A DNA stretch of 64,000 nt. It comes from G965216255 sp965216255 (GTDB lineage Bacteria; Bacteroidota; Rhodothermia; Rhodothermales; Bin80). The stretch covers positions 3,534,001-3,598,000 of the forward strand of contig OZ244148.1 of NCBI GenBank assembly GCA_965216255.1, in the 5' to 3' direction. Made by a program: the position numbers and the translations under genes. Under the pieces are notes generated by a model. The model made no database searches. It saw nothing but the letters and a program-made list of their open reading frames with translations, and was not told where the DNA came from. This document shows, piece after piece, positions 45,906 to 54,411 of the stretch (its first letter is position 1; the number at the start of each line of letters is the position of its first letter).

Positions 45906-46058
45906 CTAGCGCAGAAGAATGTCCACAGTGCGCGGAATGCGCGATTGTGAGCGGAAATAGGGACTAGCCTCTTCCCCCCACACTTCGACCGGGAGCTCGA
46001 ATGGCAGGTCGTCTTCCAGCTCGGCACGCCAGAGCCGCTCGTCCCAAACAAGCTCCAT
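45906..46058 (-). CDS. Short hypothetical protein
   Basis: The ATG at 46058 gives 50 residues, MELVWDERLWRAELEDDLPF, acidic with Trp. No family recognised. It lies next to the lox-like palindrome and the recombinase, on the opposite strand. Coding status is uncertain. Confidence 0.35.
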   Translation of the reverse strand: MELVWDERLWRAELEDDLPFELPVEVWGEEASPYFRSQSRIPRTVDILLR

Positions 46059-46094
46059 AAATCCCCCGAATGGGTATCTTAAATGCGTCTTTCT

Positions 46095-46126
46095 AAACAT
46101 TTGTTAATTACACTTAACAAATGTTT
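46095..46126. repeat. Lox-like palindrome upstream of the tyrosine recombinase
   Basis: aaacatttgttaa, 6-bp spacer ttacac, ttaacaaatgttt: a perfect 13-bp inverted repeat, 52 bp before the likely recombinase start. The AT-rich arms contrast with the GC-rich surroundings. Arm length and spacing fit a core site for a tyrosine recombinase; it could instead be an operator for autoregulation. Confidence 0.85.
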
Positions 46127-46177
46127 ACAGTGCGGTGCCCGTACCCGAAAAACCCGCCCTCGCAGACGGGTTTTGCC

Positions 46178-47151
46178 ATGAATCCAGACCCTGAATCGGC
46201 CCTCTCGCCAGCCTACTATGCGGAAGAGGCGCACACCCTCGCAGAGCAGGACGTCTCCGAGGCCACGCGCGAGGCTTTGCTTTCCGCCCGCGCTGCGGAA
46301 ACGCGCAGGATCTACGCCATGCACGTACGCGTCTTCGGAGCGTGGCTCGAGGAGGATGTGCTCCTTGCCACGCCGATTGACGTGGCCAACTACATGGCTG
46401 GACCGGGCGCCGAGCGAAGCCACAGCTGGCGCCTGCAAGCATTGGCCTCCATAACGGGCGCCTTCGAGGAGGCAGGCCTTCCCTCGCCCGCTGCCCATGC
46501 CGGCGTGCGCCGCACCTTGAAAGGTCTCCGAAGACAGAAGCCCCTCGCTCCGCGCCAGGCCGCGTCGCTGACGGAAGCCGTCATTGCCGCCATCGAGGCC
46601 ACGGCCACCAAGCCCAGGATCGGCCGCGGCGGCCACCTCGAGTCCGAAGTCCAGGCCAAAAGCCGCGGGCAACTGGACATCGCCCTCATCCGCGTCATGC
46701 GCGATGCGCTTCTTTGCCGAAGCGAGGCGGAAGCACTCGTGTGGAAGGACGTCGGCGTGGAGCCGGACGGCAGCGGAAGGCTGACACTTGCCATGCCTAC
46801 CAAGACGGACCAGGAGGCCGCCGAGCCGCACACGGCCTATCTCACGCGCGCCACCGTGGCCGCGCTTACGCGCCTGTGGACGCCGTACCATACCCCTGAA
46901 ATGCCGCTCTTCGGGCTCTGCGCGCGCCAGATATCTCAGCGCATACGGGCAGCTGCCCGGGCGGCAGGACTCGTGGACAAGTATTCCGGGCACAGCGGGC
47001 GCACGGGAGCGGCCCACAGCCTGGAGAACGCGGAGCCAGCCTCGTCGAGCTGCAGCAGGCAGGCCGCTGGAAATCACCGTCCATGCCGGCGACCTACGCC
47101 CGCAGTGCAAGGGCTGGGCAAAATGCTGTGGCCAGGCTGCTGGAGACATAG
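46178..47151 (+). pseudogene. Cre-like tyrosine recombinase, frameshifted near the C-terminus
   Basis: From the ATG at 46178 the protein has the core-binding domain (SARAAETRRIYAMHVRVFGAWL) and the catalytic domain with the first Arg region (LLCRSEAEALVWKDV), the Lys region and GHSGRTGAAHSL (HxxR). Then a one-base shift near 47035 moves the remainder to ASLVELQQAGRWKSPSMPATYARS, which holds the Trp and the nucleophile Tyr, ending at a TAG at 47149-47151. In the zero frame translation runs to 47173 without the Tyr. The C-terminal pattern resembles Cre-like integrases. Only a frameshift or a sequencing error would give an active enzyme. Confidence 0.82.
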
Positions 47152-47307
47152 CAAGAGCTTGGCTTGTGTCTGAATCGGCTGTCCGGCGTTCGTTTGCGCT
47201 CAAATGTTCGTGAAACCCTTACCAGCACACTAATCTCGCGGCCTTTGGCGAACCGAGAGACGCACAGGATCGGATTGCACACCCTGTGCGGCAGCCGGTA
47301 GAGACCC

Positions 47308-48645
47308 TTACTGGTAAACAGGTATAAATTCCATTATGGGACAACTATCTGTACACTGACGTTGCCCACCCCTGCTCATCTTGTGGGCTGAGGCAAAGTC
47401 CCAGCGCCAATCGTTCCATGGATCTTCCTGAAGGTCCGAAACCTGGAAGCGCTGCAGTGCCGTCGCTAACATTAGTCCACTGGCAGCAGACAAGAACGGT
47501 AGTGCCCTGTCTTCACTTGATTGGGTAGCCGGAGTGGGTGCCGACCCTGTTGAACAAGCGAATCTGCCGTGGCGAATATCGTTGGTACGACAACGGATGC
47601 AATCGTCGCGCCCTGCAAAATGGCGGTGTAATTGGCTCAACCAGGTGGCACCTGTTGTAGCATGAAGCACAACTGGGGCACCGCGATGGGCTACCCGTGT
47701 CCGCACATCATGGTCGTTAGCCAAAACCAGTATTAGATCGAACTCGTTGGCTGTAACGCTAGCTTCGTGATACCATTCCGGATACGAGAAACCAGGCAGA
47801 TATTCTGCCACTACATCGATCTTGCGCCTCCCATGTCCAGACTGTATACCCCTAGGCCATCCTGCATCTCTTGCCGTGAAGAGCATGCATCTGTTGGTAT
47901 TATGCAGCTTAATGCGATCCTTGTCTAGCGTCGTCCACTCACCGCCAACGCCCATGGAATAGAGCCAGTACACCAAAGCTGATCCAACAGCGCCAGCTCC
48001 CACAAGGAGCACGGAACCTACGTCCAACCGTTCCAAGTCGTCCAGCCCTGGTGCTGCCTCCGTGCTTTCCCTCAAATTCCACGCAGACAACACGCGAGGC
48101 ACAACGGTCATCCCCAAGGTTGCTTTAAAGACAGCAGCGGCACCAAGACAGGCGGCCAAGGCACAACCCCTAAGCGTACCACGGAGGCCAGTTGCTAAAG
48201 AACAAGGTTCCTTTTCGAAATAGGCCAGTGCACGATCCGCTCCGAGATACCAATCAAAACCTGGTCCAGCATCTTCACCGATTCCTATGCTTATGCCGGG
48301 AGCCTTCGGCCGCTGGGTCCGGATAGTGTAACATCCCCAAGGGTCGATTCCCCTGCACGTTCTGGTAAGCGTATTGCCAAGTGATGGCCTTGCAAAGGGT
48401 ACGCTTGCTGTAAGCTTTGTAGCTGGTTGCTCAAGGACAAAAACAATTTTCCTGTGCACTCGAGCAAGTAGATTGGCAAGAGACAGGATCAGGAACTGAC
48501 CAGCAGATGAGCTCGCTGCGTCATTGCCTACGCCGACCCATATGGGGTGCGTGTCTTCAATTTGGCCGTTGATGTATTCCGCTGTCCGCCGATCGCGTTC
48601 TTGATAAAACAAGCACCGTTCGCTGATGTACCGATCAGTGTTCAT
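47308..48645 (-). CDS. E1/ThiF-like activating enzyme of a ubiquitin-like system
   Basis: 445 residues. The C-terminal half is a ThiF/E1 adenylation domain: VLLVGAGAVGSALVYWLYSMG (ATP-binding GxGxxG, about residues 216-221), TLDKDRIKLHNTNRC with the Asp and N-x-x-R residues (about 241-253), and later cysteines in CIRC that may bind zinc or act as the thioester Cys. The N-terminal 200 residues are a separate domain of unknown type. It would adenylate the Ubl C-terminus and hand it to the E2-like protein. The ATG at 48645 overlaps the JAB stop in an ATGA arrangement; the longer start at 48714 would overlap by 72 bp. Confidence 0.82.
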   Translation of the reverse strand: MNTDRYISERCLFYQERDRRTAEYINGQIEDTHPIWVGVGNDAASSSAGQFLILSLANLLARVHRKIVFVLEQPATKLTASVPFARPSLGNTLTRTCRGIDPWGCYTIRTQRPKAPGISIGIGEDAGPGFDWYLGADRALAYFEKEPCSLATGLRGTLRGCALAACLGAAAVFKATLGMTVVPRVLSAWNLRESTEAAPGLDDLERLDVGSVLLVGAGAVGSALVYWLYSMGVGGEWTTLDKDRIKLHNTNRCMLFTARDAGWPRGIQSGHGRRKIDVVAEYLPGFSYPEWYHEASVTANEFDLILVLANDHDVRTRVAHRGAPVVLHATTGATWLSQLHRHFAGRDDCIRCRTNDIRHGRFACSTGSAPTPATQSSEDRALPFLSAASGLMLATALQRFQVSDLQEDPWNDWRWDFASAHKMSRGGQRQCTDSCPIMEFIPVYQ

Positions 48646-49196
48646 AGCACGCTGGAAGTTGCCGGTACAACGGACGTGCAAGCGATCACGGACTCTGGTG
48701 TACACCATACCCATTGCTCCCTTTGGTATTGGTGAATAGCCAAGTCACTCAAGTTCCGCACGGTGGTGCCGTAGTTAGGTGCCACTACGGAGAGCATTCC
48801 CTCAAACGGCAGAAGAATCAACTCGTCATCACCGTCTGAATGTCGTGCATCCTTGCCCGGGTGTGAATGGACTTGGGCAAGGATACCCAGATTCATTGAA
48901 CGTGCCACCCTGGCAGCGCGCCCCACTTCTTGGCGTGAAACCATAACCCTTCGCGCCGAGTGATCGCACTTCGGTACCAGTACAGACAATATCACCTGCA
49001 GGTGCCTAATCTCGCGCCCCAGCCAGTACACGAGACCTTCATGTCCACCATCCCGGAGGCCTGCAAGAGCAAAACTGGTCAACGCGGCGCCTGTGTCCGT
49101 GATGACGGATTCAGCAATCACGAATTCTCCTTCAATGTGCCCGACTGGCAACGGCCTTGTTCTGTATATGGGTTGCGTGTTGTGATCAACGATCAT
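48642..49196 (-). CDS. JAB/JAMM metallopeptidase of the ubiquitin-like system
   Basis: 184 residues with a complete JAMM motif: Glu53 in GGHEGLVYW and H110-S-H112-x7-S120-x2-D123 in QVHSHPGKDARHSDGD, which bind zinc. Such peptidases cut after the Gly-Gly of ubiquitin-like proteins, either to mature the precursor or to remove it from targets. The Ubl here ends GGGV, so trimming is plausible. The ATG at 49196 follows the E2 stop by one base; a start at 49214 is also possible. Third gene of a four-gene operon. Confidence 0.87.
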   Translation of the reverse strand: MIVDHNTQPIYRTRPLPVGHIEGEFVIAESVITDTGAALTSFALAGLRDGGHEGLVYWLGREIRHLQVILSVLVPKCDHSARRVMVSRQEVGRAARVARSMNLGILAQVHSHPGKDARHSDGDDELILLPFEGMLSVVAPNYGTTVRNLSDLAIHQYQREQWVWCTPESVIACTSVVPATSSVL

Positions 49197-49197
49197 G

Positions 49198-49686
49198 TCA
49201 TTCCATCCGGCCATTGCTGGCATTGAGATCTCGGCGTATAACTTGGAGCATGTCTCCGATCTTTGCAGCATAAACCGAGCCGCTCTTGGGCGTTATCCAT
49301 TGTGCTGAGCCACCCCAATCATTATGTGGCCCATCGTGTTCTGCATAAGCCAACCGATTGAAGGGAGCACATATCACGGGTGCCTTGGGGCTATTACTGA
49401 GAAAGGTCGAACCGATACTCACACTTTGCGGCTGGGGGAAGTATTTCCTGTCGACTATCCCCACCCACCGTTCGTCACAAAACAACCACTCTGGCGGCTC
49501 TTCGCGATAATTTTCGAATCGACCCAGTAGATAGAACATGTCGCCTGTCGAGGTCTGCTCCATCTCCACGTGAATTTCCAGTTTGTCCGGATGCCACTTC
49601 AGGGACACACCGTGGCGGGTTGCCCAAGTGTGGGCGCCCTCAAGCTCACGCTCCACTACCCTTATCGTCGTATCTCTCGGTATCAT
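49198..49686 (-). CDS. E2-like conjugating protein of the ubiquitin-like system
   Basis: 162 residues. It has the E2-type strand-turn REEPPEWLFCDERW (about residues 61-74) and a candidate catalytic cysteine Cys106 in APVICAPFNRLAYAEHDGPH, followed by His/Asp residues, and ends in a helical tail. By family it would accept the Ubl from the E1-like protein as a thioester and pass it to targets. The ATG at 49686 overlaps the Ubl stop (TAATG). Sequence similarity to eukaryotic E2 is too low to prove the fold by eye; context is the stronger evidence. Confidence 0.72.
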   Translation of the reverse strand: MIPRDTTIRVVERELEGAHTWATRHGVSLKWHPDKLEIHVEMEQTSTGDMFYLLGRFENYREEPPEWLFCDERWVGIVDRKYFPQPQSVSIGSTFLSNSPKAPVICAPFNRLAYAEHDGPHNDWGGSAQWITPKSGSVYAAKIGDMLQVIRRDLNASNGRME

Positions 49687-49994
49687 TAAACCCCGCCGCC
49701 AGTATCGACCAGTTCAAGCTTGTCACCGTTACGAACACCGGCCGCCTCCAGGGATTTCTTGTTGTCGAGGACATGGTCTCCCTTCTGGAAACCAGGATTG
49801 CCTCCCTTATAACCAAAGACGGTCGCGGCCTGGCTGGCTGCTTCCCCGACCAGAGTCGTCTTATCCCACGTGAAATCCTTGGATTCTGGGGTACGGGGCG
49901 CGAACACAATAACGTGGAGATCTCCTGCTGATGGCTTGTACTCCTCCAGGGACTCGGGTTGGGTCCGGTCGTGCTTGCTTGAAGATTGCTGCAT
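49686..49994 (-). CDS. Ubiquitin-like protein (Ubl) with C-terminal Gly-Gly
   Basis: 102 residues. After a polar N-terminal tail (about 25 residues) comes a beta-grasp-like stretch: LHVIVFAPRTPESKDFTW, LVGEAASQAATVFGY, LDNKKSLEAAGVRNGDKLELVD and the C-terminus TGGGV. The end has Gly-Gly with one or two extra residues, as in Ubl precursors that need processing. It is the first gene of the operon, followed with overlap by E2, JAB and E1 genes. It would be conjugated to an unknown target. The ATG at 49994 has gagaga 8 bp upstream. Confidence 0.82.
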   Translation of the reverse strand: MQQSSSKHDRTQPESLEEYKPSAGDLHVIVFAPRTPESKDFTWDKTTLVGEAASQAATVFGYKGGNPGFQKGDHVLDNKKSLEAAGVRNGDKLELVDTGGGV

Positions 49995-50146
49995 GGTAAA
50001 TCTCTCTCAATTTTAATGATACGGTTAGTCTGTACCCCCGAAAAAGGGGATATCATTCCATGTATACGAAAAGCCGTGACGCACCCATGTTAGCCGCAAC
50101 CTGCAAGGATGTCACAGGTTATCGTAGCACCAAATACAGATATGCC
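49995..50146. promoter_or_regulatory. Divergent control region between Ubl operon and sigma-factor gene
   Basis: A 150-bp AT-richer gap with a small hairpin cccc-gaaaaa-gggg at 50036-50049. It must hold the promoters of both transcription units. The hairpin could be an operator or part of a promoter recognised by the adjacent sigma factor. Confidence 0.4.
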
Positions 50147-50872
50147 ATGACGAATCCAACTGGATCGACTTACATCCTGCGCCGCCTACCCGCACGCGTC
50201 AACCTGAGCGATTCAAGCGACGAGGATTTGCTAGAATTTCTGGCCATGTATGGAGACGCGCAGCTTCCGTCCAATGACCTTGCGGTGATAGAAGAAGCCT
50301 TTGCTGAGTTATACCGGCGACATGCCAATATCATCTCCGCACTCCTCTCGCTTAGTCCCCACGCCCAGTGCATAATCGAACATGAGGGACCAGGAGCCAT
50401 AACAAGCCTCGTCTCCGATACCTTCTTGAAGATACGGGGACCAGTAGCTGCATCATATGACCCCAACAAGGCCAAGGTCAGAACATGGCTCTGCCAAATC
50501 GCCCGCCATCTGTTGTGCGATCAGGTGCGGCGCATACAACGACGACGGGAATCGGTGACGTTTCAGTCAATTGGTAACGAAAGGGAGTTCCCAGCCCAAG
50601 AAGTCACGGAACCAAATGAGGCAGAACTACCTGGACAACTCACTGCACAGGAGCTTGACTTGTATACTGAGGCACTCGAACAGTGTCTTTCGAAACGGCA
50701 AAAACAACATCTTACGGCCTATATGGCAATTCAGGTAGATGGACGTGCCGATCACGGTGCCTTGGAGGCACTAGCCACCAGGCTACATACCACGCCAGAG
50801 GCGATTCGGAAAAACAAAAGCCGCGCTCTACAAGAAATCAAACAGCACATTGACGCGCACACAACAAGGTAG
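50147..50872 (+). CDS. Sigma-70 family (ECF-like) factor
   Basis: 241 residues. Sigma region 2 is seen as EEAFAELYRRHANIISALLSL, SDTFLKIRGPV and YDPNKAKVRTWLCQIARHLL followed by CDQVRR. Region 4 is the C-terminal HTH (LEALATRLHTTPEAIRKNKSRALQEI). The spacer between them is longer than in most ECF factors. It probably directs transcription of the adjacent Ubl operon or of its own unit. The ATG at 50147 is preferred; an in-frame ATG at 50060 would add 29 residues of poor character. Confidence 0.75.
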   Translation: MTNPTGSTYILRRLPARVNLSDSSDEDLLEFLAMYGDAQLPSNDLAVIEEAFAELYRRHANIISALLSLSPHAQCIIEHEGPGAITSLVSDTFLKIRGPVAASYDPNKAKVRTWLCQIARHLLCDQVRRIQRRRESVTFQSIGNEREFPAQEVTEPNEAELPGQLTAQELDLYTEALEQCLSKRQKQHLTAYMAIQVDGRADHGALEALATRLHTTPEAIRKNKSRALQEIKQHIDAHTTR

Positions 50873-50960
50873 TTGCCTCGTTACGATGCGCCCAAAGCAT
50901 GCCCTCGTACGCGGGGACTTATGACTCGACCACGCCTACTCCAACCAACCCTCTACCCCA

Positions 50961-51341
50961 ATGTCAGTCACTCCTGCCGATCCTGTGGCCAATCGCACAT
51001 TTATAGGGAAAGTACGGGTTGCCATGCACCACTTAGGTTGGCTCATGCCCATCACTGACGAGCAACTGGAGGCAGCTGAGCAACGATTGGACAGTGATCC
51101 GATCGATTGCCCACCAGACCTGCAAGATCCGTACGCATTGTTTAGCACTGCGGAAGCGGCAACTCCGAAGGCGAAGCGTCGCTCGCTGTTGTCGTCGGCT
51201 TTCCATGAAGAAGCTGGAACACTGAGATACGCCGCACGAAAGGGGCAAAGCATTCCTGATGACGTTCGAGCCAAAATGCGGAAAGACGGAAAAGAGGCAG
51301 ACAACCAGGCCCAGACCAGCTCCAGTGCCAAAGAGGACTGA
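50961..51341 (+). CDS. Small protein between sigma factor and metallopeptidase
   Basis: 126 residues, soluble and basic at the end (RKGQSIPDDVRAKMRKDGKEA). No recognised domain. Position between a sigma factor and an ImmA/IrrE-type peptidase suggests a regulator cleaved by the peptidase, such as an anti-sigma-like or antitoxin-like protein, but nothing in the sequence proves this. Confidence 0.55.
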   Translation: MSVTPADPVANRTFIGKVRVAMHHLGWLMPITDEQLEAAEQRLDSDPIDCPPDLQDPYALFSTAEAATPKAKRRSLLSSAFHEEAGTLRYAARKGQSIPDDVRAKMRKDGKEADNQAQTSSSAKED

Positions 51342-51369
51342 CAGAAGTGCGGCTCAGCGCAACCTCAAG

Positions 51370-52191
51370 ATGAGTCGTGTCCGCGAGATCCAGGAACTGG
51401 CTGAAGCTATTGCTGACGAGTACTTCCCGGATCGTCCAATTGAACCCGAAGAACTACTTCTGCGCAAGGGTATCACTTTCAACTACAATCACTACAGAGA
51501 TACCTTTGACGGCTTGCTGGAGTGGGAGAAAGGCAGGTTCCATGTGTACTGCAACCTGGACCGCGTAGAAACAGCCGGTTCGCCGCGTGCACGATTTACG
51601 CTTTGTCACGAACTAGGCCACTATTACATAGATGAGCATCGCAACGCCCTCACTGCGGGTATTATACCGGCAGTCCCGTCTGAATGCGAGTACAAGTCCG
51701 ACGCAAAAATGGAGCAGGAAGCGGATCTTTTCGCCGCCAACCTTCTCTTGCCTCGGCAACGCTTTGTGCGGCTCGCCGTAAAAATGCCCCCCGGACTAGG
51801 CGCTGTACTGAAGCTGGCAAAACGGTTTGATGCCTCTGTGACAAGCACAGCTCTTCAATTCGTAAAGACCAACACAATTGCGTGTGCGCTAATTAAGTGG
51901 AGCCCACATACAAAGACATGGAGCTGGGTGTCTTCAGCTATGTACACCAGCGGGTTTGGCAAAACCATCACGGAGAGGCGCCAGATTCCCGATGGTTCAG
52001 CAACCGACCAAGCACTCAAGAGGCTTCATCCACCACCATCTGGATTTTTCTCTAGCGGAGGGACAGCGACAGATTGGTTTCCTTATCCCAGGGTTTACGG
52101 GCATGGCAACCCCATTCTGATCGAGCATGCTATTCCTATCGGGAGATACGGTGTGATCACAATGCTCTTTAAGGATGATCAACACGACTAG
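51370..52191 (+). CDS. ImmA/IrrE-family metallopeptidase
   Basis: 273 residues. FTLCHELGHYYIDEH is the HExxH zinc site (His80, Glu81, His84) and EQEADLFAANLLLP the third ligand region (Glu117). Enzymes of this family cleave repressors (ImmA on phage-type repressors, IrrE on DdrO) after damage or phage stress. Residues 170-273 form a second domain of unknown type with WSPHTKTWSW and FFSSGGTATDW. The ATG at 51370 is chosen; one at 51259 would overlap the previous gene by 83 bp. Likely part of a stress- or phage-triggered switch for the Ubl operon (inference). Confidence 0.85.
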   Translation: MSRVREIQELAEAIADEYFPDRPIEPEELLLRKGITFNYNHYRDTFDGLLEWEKGRFHVYCNLDRVETAGSPRARFTLCHELGHYYIDEHRNALTAGIIPAVPSECEYKSDAKMEQEADLFAANLLLPRQRFVRLAVKMPPGLGAVLKLAKRFDASVTSTALQFVKTNTIACALIKWSPHTKTWSWVSSAMYTSGFGKTITERRQIPDGSATDQALKRLHPPPSGFFSSGGTATDWFPYPRVYGHGNPILIEHAIPIGRYGVITMLFKDDQHD

Positions 52192-52417
52192 CCTTATGTC
52201 CGTGACTTCCGAGTGTGGCCGCTGTGTGTTCATGTCCTTGGCTACATCCACTACCAGCGCTGAGCGAAGATGCTATTCGCTGCTATTCCAAGACGCACCA
52301 GCCGCGCTGAAACGGGCGCCGTAGCGTTCTCGGGGCCTCTGCAATCCCGAGTCATGATGACAGGAAACCGGCTAATACGAGGCCTTGAGGTCCCGGGTCA
52401 GGATCCCTGCAAGTCTT
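52192..52417. other. No gene seen
   Basis: A short stretch downstream of the metallopeptidase gene. No structured element recognised. Confidence 0.35.
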
Positions 52418-52579
52418 TTACCGGCAACTGTACGTGCGCACTTCACGCGGCCTCACCTCAGGCAGTTCAAATCCGAGCAGGCCACGCTCCTCTTCCTCCT
52501 GCTCCGAGGCCTCGTCCTCCGCCGCCGGCGTATCGTCCAGCCTGCACCGCATACGCTTGCCGTCCAGTCTGGCCGTCAC
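52418..52579 (-). CDS. Short acidic hypothetical ORF
   Basis: A GTG at 52579, overlapping an upstream stop as TAAGTG, opens 53 residues: TARLDGKRMRCRLDDTPAAE, an acidic stretch (EDEASEQEEEE) and LPEVRPREVRTYSC. The upstream frame ends ERPSPFGELLKVYDFGVRRVE, which may be the true C-terminus of the neighbouring lipoprotein. Possibly a two-gene unit damaged by a frameshift. Confidence 0.3.
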   Translation of the reverse strand: MTARLDGKRMRCRLDDTPAAEDEASEQEEEERGLLGFELPEVRPREVRTYSCR

Positions 52580-52613
52580 TTACTCGACCCGGCGAACCCC
52601 GAAATCGTACACC

Positions 52614-52931
52614 TTAAGCAACTCTCCGAAGGGAGAGGGCCTCTCGTCCGGTATTGTATGCGAGAGGCGACTTTTCTTCGTCCGCACCGAATATCGGCAT
52701 CGGGTTCATGAAGGGACACTCGGCTATGCCGCCCTGTGACGTGATATTGACCTGAAGGTCTCCCCGCCTGATGTCAATGCTCGAGTGCACCGTGACCTCC
52801 ATCGTTTCATCACTGAACAACCTGTCATCGGCTACAGTGATCGACAATCGATCGCGTTCCGCGCCGCATGCTGCCACAAACGCGGACAGGACTACAATAA
52901 GGAGGGTCGGCGATTTGGGTGTCATGTTCAT
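52614..52931 (-). CDS. Small lipoprotein, perhaps frameshifted at its end
   Basis: The ATG at 52931 gives MNMTPKSPTLLIVVLSAFVAAC, a clear lipoprotein signal (lipobox VAAC), then a short beta-rich domain (LSITVADDRLFSDETMEVTVH, DLQVNITSQGG). After DEEKS the frame ends in poorly coding sequence at 52614, while the +1 frame carries ERPSPFGELLKVYDFGVRRVE, so a one-base indel near 52690 is likely. Function unknown. Intron B copy 2 is inserted upstream at 53100. Confidence 0.5.
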   Translation of the reverse strand: MNMTPKSPTLLIVVLSAFVAACGAERDRLSITVADDRLFSDETMEVTVHSSIDIRRGDLQVNITSQGGIAECPFMNPMPIFGADEEKSPLAYNTGREALSLRRVA

Positions 52932-53099
52932 TGGATCGTCTGCTGGATGAAACCTCTTGTCAGCTGCGGGCCGGAGCCCGGGATCCGGACCGCTTAAAAC
53001 AAATCCCCGGCAATCCGGCATATCGGTGAAAATCGGCTTCTGCAGGCCATTCCAAGCCCGATCGGAGCTCCTCAAGTGCCGCTCTCGCGGCCTTCGCTG

Positions 53100-53440
53100 G
53101 TGTGCCAGGCATGATCAACAGCTTGGAGGTGCAAGTCCTCTATCCAGCCAGATGGCGGCGAAGGATTAGCGAAGCGCAAGGGCGTCGTCGTGAGGCGGGG
53201 TCTGAAGGAAGCGTGTAGCAAACCCGCGACCTGATGAACAAGAACCGAATACGAGGCCTACCCGATCGGACGAGCGAGCCGGTTATCGCAAAGTCCGCGT
53301 CATCTATGCGTCGGGGTGGTAGATTCGGCAGGTGTGCGGGGAAGGCGGTTGGTCTTACCCTGGGAGATCTGCGTTGTGTCCGGCCAAGCCGGACTGAACG
53401 TGTCGTAAGGCACGTGACCGCAGCGCAGAAGTCAGCAGAG
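53100..53440 (+). ncRNA. Group II intron B, copy 2 (5' part)
   Basis: Begins GTGTGCCAGGCATGATC directly after exon sequence ggccttcgctg, with no intron A in front, and so fixes the 5' end of intron B. It is nearly identical to copies 1 and 3 up to gtcagcagag, where IS110 copy 3 is inserted. Its 3' part is missing. Confidence 0.72.
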
Positions 53441-53517
53441 ATCTTATAGTAGGACTGCTCCGGCTGGGCGAGCTACATTAGCTCGTTCACCACATTCACC
53501 CAAACCGGAACAGCCTC

Positions 53518-54393
53518 ATGCAAAGATACACCCCAACATTCACTTCGGCCTCCTCGCTGGTTGTCGGCATGGACGTGCACAAGAAGACCATTGCGCTTTG
53601 CGTGTACGACGACAGCACGGGCGAGGTAATTGACGAGCGGCAGTTGCCGCACGACATGCCGAGAATCCGCAAGTATGTGCAGAAGTTACAGAGGCGCTAC
53701 GGCGAGATTCGTTGCTGCTACGAAGCGTCGTCCTGCGGATTCGGCCTGCAGCGTGCGCTGCAGGTGCAGGGCGTGCACTGCGACGTGATCGCCCCCTCAT
53801 CCATTCCGCGTCGACTGGGCGAGCGTATCAAGACTGATCGACGGGATGCGATGAAGCTGGCCACGTTGTATGCCAAAGGGCTACTGACGCCGGTGTGCGT
53901 ACCGGAAGAGGAGCAGGAAGCAGCCCGGTCCCTTTTGCGCTGCCGCGCTGACCTGGTGGAGTCTATCACGCGCACCAAGCTGCGGATCCTGTCTTTCATT
54001 CAGACCAGGGGCTTTCGGTACACCGGTGCCACAAACTGGACGAAGGCCCATCGGAAGTGGATTCGCGCCTTGCCGGCAAGGGCGGTGGACCAGGTCACGC
54101 TGCAGACGTATCTGCACAATCTGACGTATCTGGAGCAGGAAGTGCACAGACTGGAACAGCAACTGGCAGAGGAGGCCGAAAAGGACCGTTACAGAGAGCC
54201 CATGGGGGTACTGATGGCCTTCCGGGGCATTGGCTTTGTGACGGCCATGACGCTGGTGTGCGAGTTGGGAGATATCCGTCGCTTCGCGCATCCGCGCCAG
54301 TTGATGGGATTTCTGGGTCTGGTGCCGAGCGAGTACAGCTCGGCAGATCACACGCAACGCGGTTCCATCACGAAGACGGGTAATACGCACGTG
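53518..54393 (+). pseudogene. IS110 recombinase copy 3, N-terminal part
   Basis: Open from the ATG at 53518 for 292 codons, nearly identical to copy 1 and with the full DEDD domain, ending GNTHV at the intron insertion point (cacgtg). The codon after the insertion (cgg, Arg) resumes at 57516. If introns A and B spliced correctly the gene would be restored, but an ISNCY element inside intron A makes this unlikely. Confidence 0.85.
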
Positions 54394-54411
54394 GTGCGCC
54401 AGGCTAACTGG

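Noticed and set aside
46079..47203. Long minus-strand ORF of 374 codons
   Set aside because: It is antisense to the tyrosine recombinase in GC-rich DNA and lacks recognisable domains.
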